DNA from: Rhizobium sp. CF122
Lineage (GTDB): Bacteria; Pseudomonadota; Alphaproteobacteria; Rhizobiales; Rhizobiaceae
Length of the DNA: 64,000 nt
Assembly (NCBI RefSeq): GCF_000282035.1
Contig: NZ_AKKA01000073.1
Location: 62,001 to 126,000 of the forward strand
Direction of reading: 5' to 3'
The notes below the pieces were generated by a model that saw only the letters and a list, made by a program, of their open reading frames with translations, was not told the DNA's origin and did not search any database. Below, piece after piece: positions 1-8,445 of this stretch (position 1 is the stretch's first letter; each line of letters begins with the position of its first letter). The translations under genes were made by a program, and so were the position numbers.

Positions 1-1002
1 GGCGCCGACGACACCCACCTTCTTCAGCTCCGTCTTTGCAACGCCGGCGGGGCGGCGGGCCCCTTTGCCGAGCTCCTGCACGGAGATGAAGAGCGAACGG
101 ATCATCGAGAAGGCTTCGTTGGTCTGCAGGATCTCGGTGAAATAGCGCTGCTCGATCTTAAGACCGGTGTCGAAGGGCACCTGCAGGCCTTCATAGACGC
201 ATTTCAGGATGGCGAGTGCTGCCGGATAGTTGCCTGATGTCTCGCGGCGCAGGATAGCCGGAGCTGCCGGCCAGAGCTGGGCCGCGGCCGGCGTCCAGAT
301 GCCGCCGCCTGGCGCCTTGAAGCCCTTTTCGTCCCAAGGGGCGACCGGCTTCAAGCCATCCTTGATCATCTGTTTCGCGGACGGGATCAGCTGATCCGGC
401 TCGACCACCTGATGGACGAGGTTCATCGCCTTGGCGCGCGCTGCCGTCAGCGACTGGCCTGTCGTCATCATCTGCAGGGCCGACTGGGCGTCCGCCAGGC
501 GCGAGACGCGCTGCGTACCGCCAGCGCCCGGGAAGATGCCGACCTTGACCTCGGGCAGGGCGATCTTCACCGACTTGGCATTGGAGGCGACGCGGCCATG
601 GCAGGCGAGCGACATCTCGAAGGCGCCGCCCATGCAGGTGCCATTGATCGCCGAGACCCACGGCTTGCCCGAGGTTTCGATCTTGCGGAAGAGGCCGGTC
701 ATGCGGCCGACGAGATCGAAGAGTTTCTGCGCGGCGCCATCGGGGTTGGCGGCCTTCTCGTGCTGGTAGAGCGAGAACATCGACTTGATCATCGAGAGGT
801 CCGCGCCGCCTGAGAAGCTCGATTTGCCGGAGGTGATGACCGCGCCCTTGACAGCGCTGTCGGCGACGACCGCATCAACGATGGCGTCCATCTCGTCCAT
901 CACCTCCTCGGTGAAGACGTTCATGGATTTGCCAGGCATATCCCAGGTGACAAGGGCAATGCCGTCTGCGTCTGTTTCGACGGTGAAATTCTTGTAGGTC
1001 AT
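1..1002 (-). CDS. fadB: Fatty-acid oxidation multifunctional protein (enoyl-CoA hydratase / 3-hydroxyacyl-CoA dehydrogenase), 3' part missing
   Basis: The visible 334 residues are an N-terminal crotonase domain, a linker, and the first strand of a Rossmann fold (KVGVVGA) at the window edge. The gene therefore continues beyond base 1, and the product is probably a FadB/FadJ-type bifunctional alpha subunit. Crotonase signatures are FSGGADLSMI, GTCMGGAFEMSLACHG and LPEVKVGIFPGAGGTQR. Glu129 and Glu151 fall where the two catalytic acids of hydratases sit. It would hydrate 2-enoyl-CoA and then oxidise the 3-hydroxyacyl-CoA. The start at 1002 follows a purine-rich GGGAGAGA stretch, and the gene begins 12 bases after the thiolase stop codon, so it is the last visible gene of the fad operon. 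Confidence 0.9.
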   Translation of the reverse strand, partial: MTYKNFTVETDADGIALVTWDMPGKSMNVFTEEVMDEMDAIVDAVVADSAVKGAVITSGKSSFSGGADLSMIKSMFSLYQHEKAANPDGAAQKLFDLVGRMTGLFRKIETSGKPWVSAINGTCMGGAFEMSLACHGRVASNAKSVKIALPEVKVGIFPGAGGTQRVSRLADAQSALQMMTTGQSLTAARAKAMNLVHQVVEPDQLIPSAKQMIKDGLKPVAPWDEKGFKAPGGGIWTPAAAQLWPAAPAILRRETSGNYPAALAILKCVYEGLQVPFDTGLKIEQRYFTEILQTNEAFSMIRSLFISVQELGKGARRPAGVAKTELKKVGVVGA

Positions 1003-1014
1003 CGTCTCTCTCCC

Positions 1015-2223
1015 TTAGACGCGTTCGATGATGGTCGCGGTGCCCATGCCGGCACCGATGCAGAGCGTGACGAGCGCGGTGTTCAGGTCGCGGCGCTCCA
1101 GTTCGTCCAGCACCGTGCCCAGGATCATCGCGCCGGTGGCGCCGAGCGGGTGGCCCATGGCGATCGCGCCACCGTTGACGTTGATCTTGTCGTGCGGGAT
1201 CTCGAACGCTTGGCAGTAGCGCAGCACGACGGCGGCGAAGGCCTCGTTGAGTTCGAAGAGATCGATGTCGGCAAGCGTCATGCCCGTGCGCTTCAGAAGC
1301 TTTTCGGTGACGTCGACCGGGCCGGTCAGCATCAGCGCCGGGTCGGAGCCGATATTGGCGAAGGCTTTGATGCGGCCACGGGGCTTCACGCCCATGCTTT
1401 CGCCGCCGGCCTTGGAGCCGAGCAGCACGGCGGCCGCGCCGTCGACGATGCCAGAGGAGTTGCCGGCGTGGTGGACGTAATTGAGGCGCTCGATCTCCGG
1501 ATGGGCCTGGATCGCGACGGCTTCGAAGCCACCCATCTCGCCGGGCATCTGGAAGGAGGGGTTCAGGCTTGCCAGCGCCTGCATGTCGGTGCCGGGACGC
1601 ATGTGCTCGTCATGGGCAAGGATCGTCAGGCCGTTCTGGTCCTTGACCGGGATGACGGAATTCTTGAAGTAGCCCTTCTCCCAGGCGTTTGCCGCCCGCT
1701 TCTGGCTTTCGACCGCGTAGGCGTCGACGTCGTCGCGCGAGAAGCCGTATTTGGTGGCAATCAGGTCGGCCGAGACGCCCTGCGGCATGAAGTAGGCCGG
1801 GAAGTTCACCGACGGGTCCATGAACCAGGCGCCGCCCGACATGCCGAGACCGACGCGCGACATGCTTTCGACGCCGCCTGCAATGACGATGTCATCGGCG
1901 CCTTGCGCGATCTTCGCCGCGCCGAAGTTCACGGCGTCGAGGCCGGAAGCGCAGAAGCGGGATATCTGCATGCCAGGCGCCTTGGTCGAATAGCCGGCCT
2001 CGAAGGCCGCCCCGCGCGGGATGACCGCGCCGGCTTCCATGACAGGATCGACGCAGCCCATGATAATGTCGTCGACGGTTGCTGTATCGAGTCCATTGCG
2101 GTCTCGGATCGCTTCCAGCGTCTTGGCGGCAAGGCGCACCGACGGCACCTCGTGCAGCGAACCGTCCTTTTTGCCGCGGCCGCGTGGCGTGCGCACGTGG
2201 TCGTAAATGAAAACCTTGGTCAT
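1015..2223 (-). CDS. fadA: Acetyl-CoA C-acyltransferase (3-ketoacyl-CoA thiolase)
   Basis: A full-length thiolase of 402 residues, the usual family size. The acyl-accepting cysteine is Cys91 in [11 protein letters not shown]. The C-terminal [15 protein letters not shown] box supplies the catalytic histidine, and the [10 protein letters not shown] box supplies the second cysteine. It cleaves 3-ketoacyl-CoA with CoA to give acetyl-CoA and the shortened acyl-CoA. It lies between the acyl-CoA dehydrogenase (37-base gap) and fadB (12-base gap) on the same strand, which makes the last step of beta-oxidation more likely than a biosynthetic PhaA-type acetoacetyl-CoA thiolase. That substrate assignment is inferred from context. 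Confidence 0.93.
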   Translation of the reverse strand: MTKVFIYDHVRTPRGRGKKDGSLHEVPSVRLAAKTLEAIRDRNGLDTATVDDIIMGCVDPVMEAGAVIPRGAAFEAGYSTKAPGMQISRFCASGLDAVNFGAAKIAQGADDIVIAGGVESMSRVGLGMSGGAWFMDPSVNFPAYFMPQGVSADLIATKYGFSRDDVDAYAVESQKRAANAWEKGYFKNSVIPVKDQNGLTILAHDEHMRPGTDMQALASLNPSFQMPGEMGGFEAVAIQAHPEIERLNYVHHAGNSSGIVDGAAAVLLGSKAGGESMGVKPRGRIKAFANIGSDPALMLTGPVDVTEKLLKRTGMTLADIDLFELNEAFAAVVLRYCQAFEIPHDKINVNGGAIAMGHPLGATGAMILGTVLDELERRDLNTALVTLCIGAGMGTATIIERV

Positions 2224-2260
2224 TGTCTCATCTCCCTATCGGCGTCGGGCGCCGTTGAAC

Positions 2261-4057
2261 TCAAAAAGCCTCGGCGGCCAAGGTCATCATCGTTTCTGCG
2301 CCGGTCTCGATGCGGGCCTTGCGCAGCGCCGTTTCCGGCATGATCCGCTCCATGAAGAAACGGGCCGTGACGAGCTTGTTGCGAAGGTAGCTTTCGCGGG
2401 CGTCGTCGCCGCTTGCAAGGCCATCCTCGGCAGCCTTTGCCATCTTCGCCCACATATAGCCAAGGACGACGAGACCGAAGAGGTGCATGTAGTCGGTCGA
2501 GCCTGCGCCGGCATTGTCGGGCTTGGCCATGGCGTGCTGCATGAACCACATGGTCGCCGACTGCACGTCGTTCAACCCCTTCTTCAGGTTCTTGGTGAAG
2601 AACGTCATCTTCTCGTCGTCGCGGTTCTCTTCACAGAAATCGCCGATCTCCTTGAAGAGCGCCATGACGGCGCGGCCGCCGTTCAAGCCGAGCTTACGGC
2701 CCACCAGATCGAGCGCTTGGATGCCGTTGGCGCCTTCGTAGATCATGGCGATGCGGGCATCGCGCACATACTGGCTCATGCCGTGCTCTTCGATGTAGCC
2801 GTGGCCGCCGAACACCTGCTGGGCCATGACGGCGTGGTCGAAGCCCTTGTCGGTCAGGACGCCCTTGAGGATCGGGGTGACGAGACCCAGAATGTCATCG
2901 GCAGTCTGGCGCTCCTTCTCGTCCGCCGAGCGGTGGGCGATGTCGGATTTCAGCGCCGTCCAGAGCAGGAACGCGCGGCCTGCCTCGTTGAAGGCGCGGA
3001 TCGTCATCAGCGAACGGCGAATGTCGGGATGCACGATGATCGGGTCAGCCTTTTTATCAGGCGCCTTCGGGCCGGAGAGCGAGCGGCCCTGGATGCGCTC
3101 GCGGGCATAGTTGACGGCGTTCTGATAGGCGATTTCGGCGATCGCCAGACCCTGTAGACCGACGCCGAGGCGGGCTTCGTTCATCATCACGAACATGGCG
3201 TTGAGGCCCTTGTTCTCCGCGCCGATGAGGAAACCGGTCGCCTCGTCATAGTTCATGACACAGGTGGCGTTGCCATGAATGCCCATCTTGTGCTCGATCG
3301 CGCCGCAGGAGACCTGATTGCGCTCGCCCGGTGTGCCATCCGATTTGACGAGATGCTTCGGCACGATGAACAGCGAAATGCCCTTGGTGCCATCAGGCGC
3401 GCCTTCGATGCGCGCCAGCACCAGATGCACGATGTTGCCGGTCATGTCGTGCTCGCCGGCGGAGATGAAGATCTTCTGGCCCGAGATCTTGTAGCTGCCG
3501 TCACCTTGAGGCACGGCCTTGGTGCGCAGGAGGCCGAGATCGGTCCCGCAATGCGGCTCGGTAAGGTTCATGGTGCCGGACCATTCGCCGGAGACCATCT
3601 TCGGCAGATAGGTCTGCTTTTGCTCGTCCGAGCCGTGGACGACAATTGCGGCGATCGCGCCCTGGGTCAGCCCCGGATACATCATCAGCGACATGTTGGC
3701 GGCCGACGTATATTCACCGACGGCGGCGTGCAACGTATAGGGGAGGCCCTGGCCGCCGAATTCCTCGGGGACCGCAAGTCCCGTCCAGCCGCCCTGGCAG
3801 TAGGCGTCGTAGCCTTCCTTGAAGCCTTTGGGCACGGAGACGGAACCGTCTTCGCGGCGGACGCAGCCTTCCTGGTCGCCGGAATAGTTCAGCGGGAAGA
3901 GCACTTCTTCGGCAATCTTCGCAGCCTCGCCGAGAATCGCCTCGATCATGTCAGGCGTCGCATCGGCAAACCCCGGGAGATTGTTGTAGCGTTCCAGGCC
4001 GAGCACGTCGTTCAGCACGAAGAGCGTGTCGTTAACCGGGGCCTTGTAGACTGGCAT
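2261..4057 (-). CDS. Acyl-CoA dehydrogenase, long form with C-terminal extension
   Basis: 598 residues. This is longer than the roughly 380-residue classical dehydrogenases and fits the long class that carries an extra C-terminal domain. Recognisable parts are the central FAD/substrate segment ([35 protein letters not shown]) and the C-terminal helical part with [23 protein letters not shown] followed by the [18 protein letters not shown] motif. It should introduce the 2,3-double bond into acyl-CoA and pass electrons to ETF. It is the first gene of the fad operon. Its start is at 4057, with GGAGG placed shortly upstream, and a perfect 9-bp inverted repeat lies about 65 bases upstream of it. 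Confidence 0.93.
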   Translation of the reverse strand: MPVYKAPVNDTLFVLNDVLGLERYNNLPGFADATPDMIEAILGEAAKIAEEVLFPLNYSGDQEGCVRREDGSVSVPKGFKEGYDAYCQGGWTGLAVPEEFGGQGLPYTLHAAVGEYTSAANMSLMMYPGLTQGAIAAIVVHGSDEQKQTYLPKMVSGEWSGTMNLTEPHCGTDLGLLRTKAVPQGDGSYKISGQKIFISAGEHDMTGNIVHLVLARIEGAPDGTKGISLFIVPKHLVKSDGTPGERNQVSCGAIEHKMGIHGNATCVMNYDEATGFLIGAENKGLNAMFVMMNEARLGVGLQGLAIAEIAYQNAVNYARERIQGRSLSGPKAPDKKADPIIVHPDIRRSLMTIRAFNEAGRAFLLWTALKSDIAHRSADEKERQTADDILGLVTPILKGVLTDKGFDHAVMAQQVFGGHGYIEEHGMSQYVRDARIAMIYEGANGIQALDLVGRKLGLNGGRAVMALFKEIGDFCEENRDDEKMTFFTKNLKKGLNDVQSATMWFMQHAMAKPDNAGAGSTDYMHLFGLVVLGYMWAKMAKAAEDGLASGDDARESYLRNKLVTARFFMERIMPETALRKARIETGAETMMTLAAEAF

Positions 4058-4121
4058 TGTTCGAATTCCTCCAATTCGGCACGCCGGTCGAGGCCGGCAT
4101 TTGAGAGTCTCTTACAAAATA

Positions 4122-4143
4122 TTGACGTTTGCGTAAACGTCAA
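4122..4143. promoter_or_regulatory. Perfect inverted repeat, probable operator of the fad operon
   Basis: The arms are TTGACGTTT (4122-4130) and AAACGTCAA (4135-4143), separated by GCGT. This is a perfect 9-bp inverted repeat between the divergently transcribed fad operon and the VOC gene. The shape and ACGT-rich core resemble published sites of the MerR-type regulator LiuR, which controls fatty-acid and branched-chain catabolism in proteobacteria. The identity of the regulator is an inference from memory of that motif. Confidence 0.6.
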
Positions 4144-4252
4144 ATTTCGCAGATCCTCGAATTTGTGATGACACGGTGTCGGGAATGGCGGGCGGGGAAC
4201 GTCCTAGGGCTGTCGAACATTTCGTCAGAGCAGCTACGAGGAGGACAAATCC

Positions 4253-4726
4253 ATGCTCAAGGTCAGTTCGAATCTCTGGTTCGAGAAGGACGTCCAGCAA
4301 GCCGTCGAATTCTATGTGGCGACCATTCCCAATTCGTCCATGGGGCGCACCACCATCCTGCCGGCGGAAACGCCGAGCGGCCCTCCGGGCAGCGTCAAGA
4401 TCATCGACTTCAAGCTCGGGAAGCAGGATTTTGTCGCGATGGAAGCCGGCCCGCTCGACGCCTTCAACCACGCTTTCTCGATCTCGGTCGAATGCGAAAC
4501 GCAGGCTGAGATCGACCGGATATGGAACGCCTTCCTGAAAAAAGGCGGCGTCGAAGAGCAGTGCGGCTGGCTGAAGGACCGCTGGGGCCTTTCCTGGCAG
4601 ATAGTTCCGCGGGCGCTGATCGAGATGATCGCTGATCCGGATCGGGAGCGCGCCAAGCGCGTCACCGAGGTCATGCTCGGCATGGTGAAACTCGATATCG
4701 CGAAGCTCGAGCAAGCCTATCTGTAA
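4253..4726 (+). CDS. VOC-superfamily protein of the PhnB / 3-demethylubiquinone methyltransferase-like type
   Basis: 157 residues with the paired beta-alpha-beta-beta-beta pattern of small VOC (glyoxalase-fold) proteins: SNLWFEKDVQQAVEFY at the N-terminus, an AFNHAFSISVEC strand in the middle and WGLSWQIVP near the end. Such proteins are often annotated as 3-demethylubiquinone-9 methyltransferase, but they lack any SAM-binding fold, so that name should not be trusted. The WGLSWQ segment matches the YafK/PhnB-like subgroup. The start is fixed by GAGGAGGAC just before ATG 4253. The substrate is unknown, and the gene stands alone, divergent from the fad operon. Confidence 0.85.
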   Translation: MLKVSSNLWFEKDVQQAVEFYVATIPNSSMGRTTILPAETPSGPPGSVKIIDFKLGKQDFVAMEAGPLDAFNHAFSISVECETQAEIDRIWNAFLKKGGVEEQCGWLKDRWGLSWQIVPRALIEMIADPDRERAKRVTEVMLGMVKLDIAKLEQAYL

Positions 4727-4791
4727 GACGCGGGTCGCGAGCTGAAAGGCAAATGCGCGGTCACCGCTCTGTCATTCTAGCAATCACCCGC

Positions 4792-4833
4792 CCTCGTCCT
4801 TCGAGGCTCCTGCGGAGCACTTCAGGATGAGGG
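4792..4833 (+). repeat. Palindromic intergenic repeat, copy A
   Basis: An imperfect hairpin: the left arm CCCTCGTCCTTCGAGGCTCC pairs with GGAGCACTTCAGGATGAGGG after a two-base loop, matching at most positions. It resembles the abundant REP/RIME-like hairpin elements of rhizobial genomes. The mirror copy lies 120 bases downstream. Confidence 0.65.
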
Positions 4834-4952
4834 CTGGTCGTTGGTGCGCCTTTTGAGGGATTAAGGCCGGTCGTTAGTGCGGCGTCAATAAAATCGCCGA
4901 CGACTTCCTTGCTCTGGGCGTACCGTCTCCAATCCTGCGCCACGGCTGCTCC

Positions 4953-4984
4953 GCCCTCATCCTGAGGTGCTCCGAAGGAGCCTC
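4953..4984 (-). repeat. Palindromic intergenic repeat, copy B (inverted relative to copy A)
   Basis: The sequence beginning CCCTCATCCTGAGGTGCTCC and continuing GAAGGAGCCTC is nearly identical to the reverse complement of copy A for about 30 bases and then diverges (CACCGG in place of the closing arm). It is thus a partial copy in inverted orientation. Confidence 0.6.
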
Positions 4985-5079
4985 CACCGGCCTCCTCGCC
5001 ACGCAACCGGGTTGCGTCCGAACGAAGACGCGCTAGACTTCGCAGGCAGACCGAGGAAAGAGCTTGGAGGAGCGATTTT

Positions 5080-5451
5080 ATGAGACGGATGTGGCCGGAA
5101 GAGTTCAATTCCATCCTGGACGGAGCCGAGGAAGTCACGCTGGAGCTGCCGGCGGTGGAGCATGAGGACGGCACGCACAGCGAAGCGGTCAGCCGCAAGG
5201 CACTGAAAGTCCGCATTTCAATGGATGACTATGAGCGCATCTGGCCGCTGGCCGAAATGCGCTTCCGGCTCGACGGCAAGAGGGCCGGCAAGGCGATCAC
5301 GCTGATCACCACCAGTCCGCACTACCATCGCTGGCACCCTGCCGATGGCGGCAGCGTCGACAATATTTCCGACAGCGGCCGCCACTACACGACGAAATAC
5401 ATCGTCGCGCATTTCCTGCTCGACGATGTGAGGGAAACGGCGGCCGCCTAA
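5080..5451 (+). CDS. Conserved hypothetical protein, about 123 residues
   Basis: I do not recognise a named family. The protein is acidic at the N-terminus (MRRMWPEEFNSILDGAEEVTLELPAVEHEDG), has a central stretch VRISMDDYERIWPLAEMRFRLDGKRAG, and ends in alpha/beta-type sequence without signal peptide or membrane segment. It looks soluble and cytoplasmic. The gene has a strong ribosome site (GGAGGAG about 8 bases before ATG 5080) and rhizobial codon use, so it is very probably real. It converges on the gamma-lyase gene, with a 13-base gap between stop codons. Confidence 0.75.
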   Translation: MRRMWPEEFNSILDGAEEVTLELPAVEHEDGTHSEAVSRKALKVRISMDDYERIWPLAEMRFRLDGKRAGKAITLITTSPHYHRWHPADGGSVDNISDSGRHYTTKYIVAHFLLDDVRETAAA

Positions 5452-5464
5452 GCCGCCGTTAAAT

Positions 5465-6748
5465 TCACGCCGCGTCCAGCGCCTGTTGCAGATCGGCGAC
5501 GAGATCGTCCGGATGCTCGATGCCGATCGACAGGCGGATGGTTGATTCCAGAACACCGATCCGTTGGCGGACCTCGGCCGGCACGCCGGAATGGGTCATC
5601 GTTGCCGGATGGCTGGCGAGCGATTCCGTGCCGCCCAGGCTGACCGCCAGCTTGAATATCTGCAGGGCGTTCAGGAACTTGAAGGATGCCGGCTGGCCGC
5701 CCTTGATGTCGAAGGAGAAGGTCGATCCCGCACCGCTGCACTGCGCCGCGAAGGTGCGCCCAACTGGCGAACTGACGTCGTGATAGGGCAAATAGTGAAT
5801 CCCGTCGACCTTCGGATGCTCGCGCAGGAAGTCGGCAACGACGCGGGCATTGTTGTTGGCCCGCTCCATACGAATCTGCAGCGTTTCCAGCGAACGGCCG
5901 AGCATCCAGCAGGAGTGCGGATCAAGCTGCGTGCCGATGGCGCCGCGCAACGCCTTGACCTGCTTCATGACGGCCTTCGGGCCGAGCGCCGCGCCGGCGA
6001 TCAGATCCGAATGGCCGCCGACATATTTGGTCAGCGAATAGAGCGAGATATCGGCGCCGTGTTCGATCGGCCGCTGGAAGACAGGGCCAAGCAGCGTGTT
6101 ATCACAGGCGACGATCGGCGTGTGGCCCTGTTTTCTGCCGATCGCGTCGGCGACACGGCGGATCATCGCGACCTCGACGAGGCTGTTCGTCGGATTGGCA
6201 GGCGTCTCGACGAGGATCACAGACACCCGGCCCTTGGCCATGGCGTCTTCGGCGGCGGCCTGAACCGACGTTTCGCTGACGCCATCGGCGAAGCCGACAG
6301 CCGCGACGCCGAGGTTGAGGAACGTCTTTGCCAGCAGCGTCTCGGTTCCGCCGTAGAGTGGCTGGGAATGCAGGATGGCGTCGCCCGGGCGCACGAAGGC
6401 AAGCAGCGTCGTCGCGATGGCCGACATGCCGGATGAGAAGAGCGCGCAACTTTCTGTACGCTCATAGACGGCAAGCCGGTCTTCGACGATTTCGCTGTTG
6501 GGATGATTGAATCGGGAATAGACGAGCCCCGCACCCTTGCCGGCAGGTGGCTCCTTGCGGCCGGATACGTAATCGAAGAAATCCCGGCCATCCTCGGCGG
6601 ATTTGAAGACGAATGTCGATGTCAGGAACACCGGCGGCTTCACCGCCCCTTCCGACAGTTCCGGGTCGTAGCCATAGTTCAGCATCTGCGTTTCGGGATG
6701 CAGGGCGTGGTTGCCGATATGAGTCTTGGAAGGGTGTGGTGCGGTCAT
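5465..6748 (-). CDS. Cystathionine gamma-synthase / methionine gamma-lyase family PLP enzyme
   Basis: 427 residues of the Cys/Met metabolism fold-type I family. Lys241 in [14 protein letters not shown] is the PLP Schiff-base lysine, and [13 protein letters not shown] and [14 protein letters not shown] are family signatures. The possible reactions are gamma-replacement (trans-sulfuration) or gamma-elimination of methionine. The divergent Lrp/AsnC regulator (6870) resembles the mdeA-mdeR arrangement of methionine gamma-lyase genes, which favours a catabolic role; this is inferred. I chose ATG 6748, preceded by GAGGAG, over an in-frame ATG 12 codons upstream that lacks a ribosome site. Confidence 0.88.
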   Translation of the reverse strand: MTAPHPSKTHIGNHALHPETQMLNYGYDPELSEGAVKPPVFLTSTFVFKSAEDGRDFFDYVSGRKEPPAGKGAGLVYSRFNHPNSEIVEDRLAVYERTESCALFSSGMSAIATTLLAFVRPGDAILHSQPLYGGTETLLAKTFLNLGVAAVGFADGVSETSVQAAAEDAMAKGRVSVILVETPANPTNSLVEVAMIRRVADAIGRKQGHTPIVACDNTLLGPVFQRPIEHGADISLYSLTKYVGGHSDLIAGAALGPKAVMKQVKALRGAIGTQLDPHSCWMLGRSLETLQIRMERANNNARVVADFLREHPKVDGIHYLPYHDVSSPVGRTFAAQCSGAGSTFSFDIKGGQPASFKFLNALQIFKLAVSLGGTESLASHPATMTHSGVPAEVRQRIGVLESTIRLSIGIEHPDDLVADLQQALDAA

Positions 6749-6869
6749 TGTCGTCTCCTCAAGAGATGCGCGTGATGCTCGCAAATTATATCAGAACGCG
6801 AGGACTGTTCTTGCTATTTGCAGCGCTCCTGTGCTCTCTGATGCAACTTATTGCGGAGAATGAAGAGTT

Positions 6870-7328
6870 GTGACGCAGAAAATTGCTGACGACATGGACC
6901 GGAAGATCCTTAGGGAATTGATGGGCGATGCCCGCCTTCCAAACAACGAGCTCGCCGAGCGTGTCGGGCTCTCCGCATCCGCCTGCCTTCGTCGCCTACG
7001 CCGGCTGGAGGACGCGGCGATCATCCAGGGTTACACGACGCTCGTCGATCCAGCCGTCGACGGCTGGACGATGACGGCACTGGCTTCCGTCAGGCTCAGC
7101 CGCCAGCACGAGGACGAGATTGAGATGTTCGAGAGCGCCGTTCGCGGATGGGACGAGGTGCTCGAGTGCCATCTGGTCACCGGATCGCGTGACTATGTGC
7201 TGAAGGTGATGAGTTCGGGGCTCGAGGATTATGAGCGTTTCATCAAGGAAAAGATTGCCCGGCTGAAATGCGTCGATACTATCGAGACCAGCTTCGTGAT
7301 GAATACGATCAAGGCGCGGCGGGTGTAA
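6870..7328 (+). CDS. Lrp/AsnC-family transcriptional regulator
   Basis: 152 residues. The N-terminal helix-turn-helix (LRELMGDARLPNNELAERVGLSASACLRRLRRLED) is followed by the alpha/beta RAM effector domain, with the typical EVLECHLVTGSRDYVLKVM and DTIETSFVMNTIKA segments. It is divergent from the gamma-lyase gene, with about 120 bases between them. By analogy with MdeR/DecR-type pairs it probably controls that gene in response to a sulfur amino acid. The start is GTG 6870, preceded by GGAGAATGAAGAG; an ATG 24 bases further in (MDRKILREL) is a possible alternative. Confidence 0.9.
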   Translation: MTQKIADDMDRKILRELMGDARLPNNELAERVGLSASACLRRLRRLEDAAIIQGYTTLVDPAVDGWTMTALASVRLSRQHEDEIEMFESAVRGWDEVLECHLVTGSRDYVLKVMSSGLEDYERFIKEKIARLKCVDTIETSFVMNTIKARRV

Positions 7329-7400
7329 AATCCGCTGGCGAGCTTGATGCCGTGTTCTGCGGTTTGGATTTCGGCGACATCGATCCGGAGGACGACAGGC

Positions 7401-8102
7401 ATGACTGAGTTTCCTTACAGTTCGGCTCTCATCGTCGGTGCAGGGCCAGGCCTCAGTACCTCGCTTGCGCGCCAACTGACGGCGCGTGGCGTCAAGGTCG
7501 CGCTGGCAGCGCGCAACATCGACAAGCTGAACGAACTGGCCGGTGAGACCGGCGCAAGGACCTTTGCCACGGATGCCGCGCAGCCGGCTTCCGTCGCAGC
7601 ACTCTTTGACGACGCCGCGTCTGCGATTGGCGATCCTGAGGTCGTCGTCTACAACGCCAGCGGCCGCCTGCGCGGTCCTTTGACCGAGCTCGACCCGGTC
7701 GCTGTCGAACAGGCAATTGCAATCAGCGCCTATGGTGGCTTTCTGGTCAGCCAGCAGGCTGCAAAGCGCATGATCCCGCATGGGCATGGCGCGATCCTGT
7801 TTACCGGGGCGACGGCGAGCATCAAGGGATATGCCCAGTCCGCCGCGTTTGCCATGGGCAAGTTCGCGCTTCGCGGCCTTGCCCAGAGCGCTGCCCGCGA
7901 GCTGGGGCCGAAGGGAATTCACGTCGCCCACTTCATCATCGACGGCGCCATCCGTTCAAGGATGCGTCAGGAAGACCCGGCCAAGCCGGATGCGACGCTC
8001 GATCCCGATGCCATTGCGCAAAGCTACATCGATGTCCTGCTGCAGCATAGGAGCGCATGGTCGCAGGAAATCGAGTTGCGGCCATGGACGGAATCGTTCT
8101 GA
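7401..8102 (+). CDS. SDR-family oxidoreductase with atypical active site
   Basis: 233 residues with a Rossmann N-terminus (ALIVGAGPGLSTSLARQL), the NAS motif in place of the usual NAG (VVYNASGRLRG), and the C-terminal SDR pattern (FALRGLAQSAARELGPKGIHVAHFIIDGAI). The catalytic YxxxK is read as FAMGK, so tyrosine is replaced by phenylalanine while the lysine is kept. Either the chemistry is changed or the protein is not a classical dehydrogenase. The start at ATG 7401 is supported by GGAGGAC. The gene lies 72 bases after the Lrp regulator on the same strand. The substrate is unknown. Confidence 0.85.
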   Translation: MTEFPYSSALIVGAGPGLSTSLARQLTARGVKVALAARNIDKLNELAGETGARTFATDAAQPASVAALFDDAASAIGDPEVVVYNASGRLRGPLTELDPVAVEQAIAISAYGGFLVSQQAAKRMIPHGHGAILFTGATASIKGYAQSAAFAMGKFALRGLAQSAARELGPKGIHVAHFIIDGAIRSRMRQEDPAKPDATLDPDAIAQSYIDVLLQHRSAWSQEIELRPWTESF

Positions 8103-8153
8103 TATCGGACTAACATGGCTTTGCCGCCTACGATTGCACGCGGAGCGATGTCG

Positions 8154-8177
8154 GCCGGTTTCAGCACGGAAACCGGC
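8154..8177 (+). terminator. Hairpin downstream of the SDR gene, possible terminator
   Basis: GCCGGTTTC and GAAACCGGC form a perfect 9-bp stem with a 6-base loop, 52 bases after the SDR stop. The downstream tract is A-rich rather than T-rich, so it is only a candidate terminator on this strand. Confidence 0.45.
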
Positions 8178-8213
8178 TCAAAATCCTGAAAAGTTAAAAA
8201 AATCTCACGCTGG

Positions 8214-8230
8214 TTAACGGGTTGTTTACC
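8214..8230 (+). promoter_or_regulatory. CtrA-like box upstream of podJ
   Basis: The sequence TTAA, seven bases, TTTACC approximates the CtrA consensus TTAA-N7-TTAA(C), about 215 bases before the podJ start. In Caulobacter podJ expression is tied to the CtrA cell-cycle circuit. The match is one base off, so this is a suggestion. Confidence 0.35.
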
Positions 8231-8445
8231 ACGTTTCGTGAAAGGTGCGGTCTGAGCATTGGCGACCTGCATTCCTTTTTCCAGTCTCGCGTTCCATGGA
8301 ATGCCGCTACGCCGTACAGGTTGCGGAAAGTCTAATGGATTATCCCTTCATGAATGGTGCTCTCGTCCGCATTCCGGTGCGGCGCTGACGGAAAAGCCAA
8401 TGATCGGCCCTGACGAGGGTTCGGACAGACGAAGCGAGCAAGAAG

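Larger units (their letters stand above)
4727..5079. other. Intergenic region with two palindromic repeat copies
   Basis: No credible gene is present in these 353 bases. The region holds two copies of a rhizobial-type palindromic intergenic repeat in opposite orientations (4792-4833 and 4953-4984) and ends in the leader of the gene at 5080, with its GGAGGAG ribosome site. Confidence 0.7.
8103..8445. other. Intergenic region, podJ leader
   Basis: No supported gene was found in 343 bases. It contains a hairpin just after the SDR gene and a CtrA-like double TTAA/TTTA box at 8214-8230. An open frame crossing it and running into podJ in another frame has no gene-like features. Confidence 0.6.

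Noticed and set aside
1150..2343. Long open frame antisense to the thiolase gene
   Set aside because: High-GC DNA gives long antisense frames; the translation is Arg/His/Asp-rich, lacks domains, and the minus-strand thiolase explains the region fully.
6749..6869. SAM-II-type riboswitch upstream of the gamma-lyase gene
   Set aside because: I looked for it because alphaproteobacterial sulfur genes often carry one, but saw no matching stem-loop arrangement in these 121 bases.
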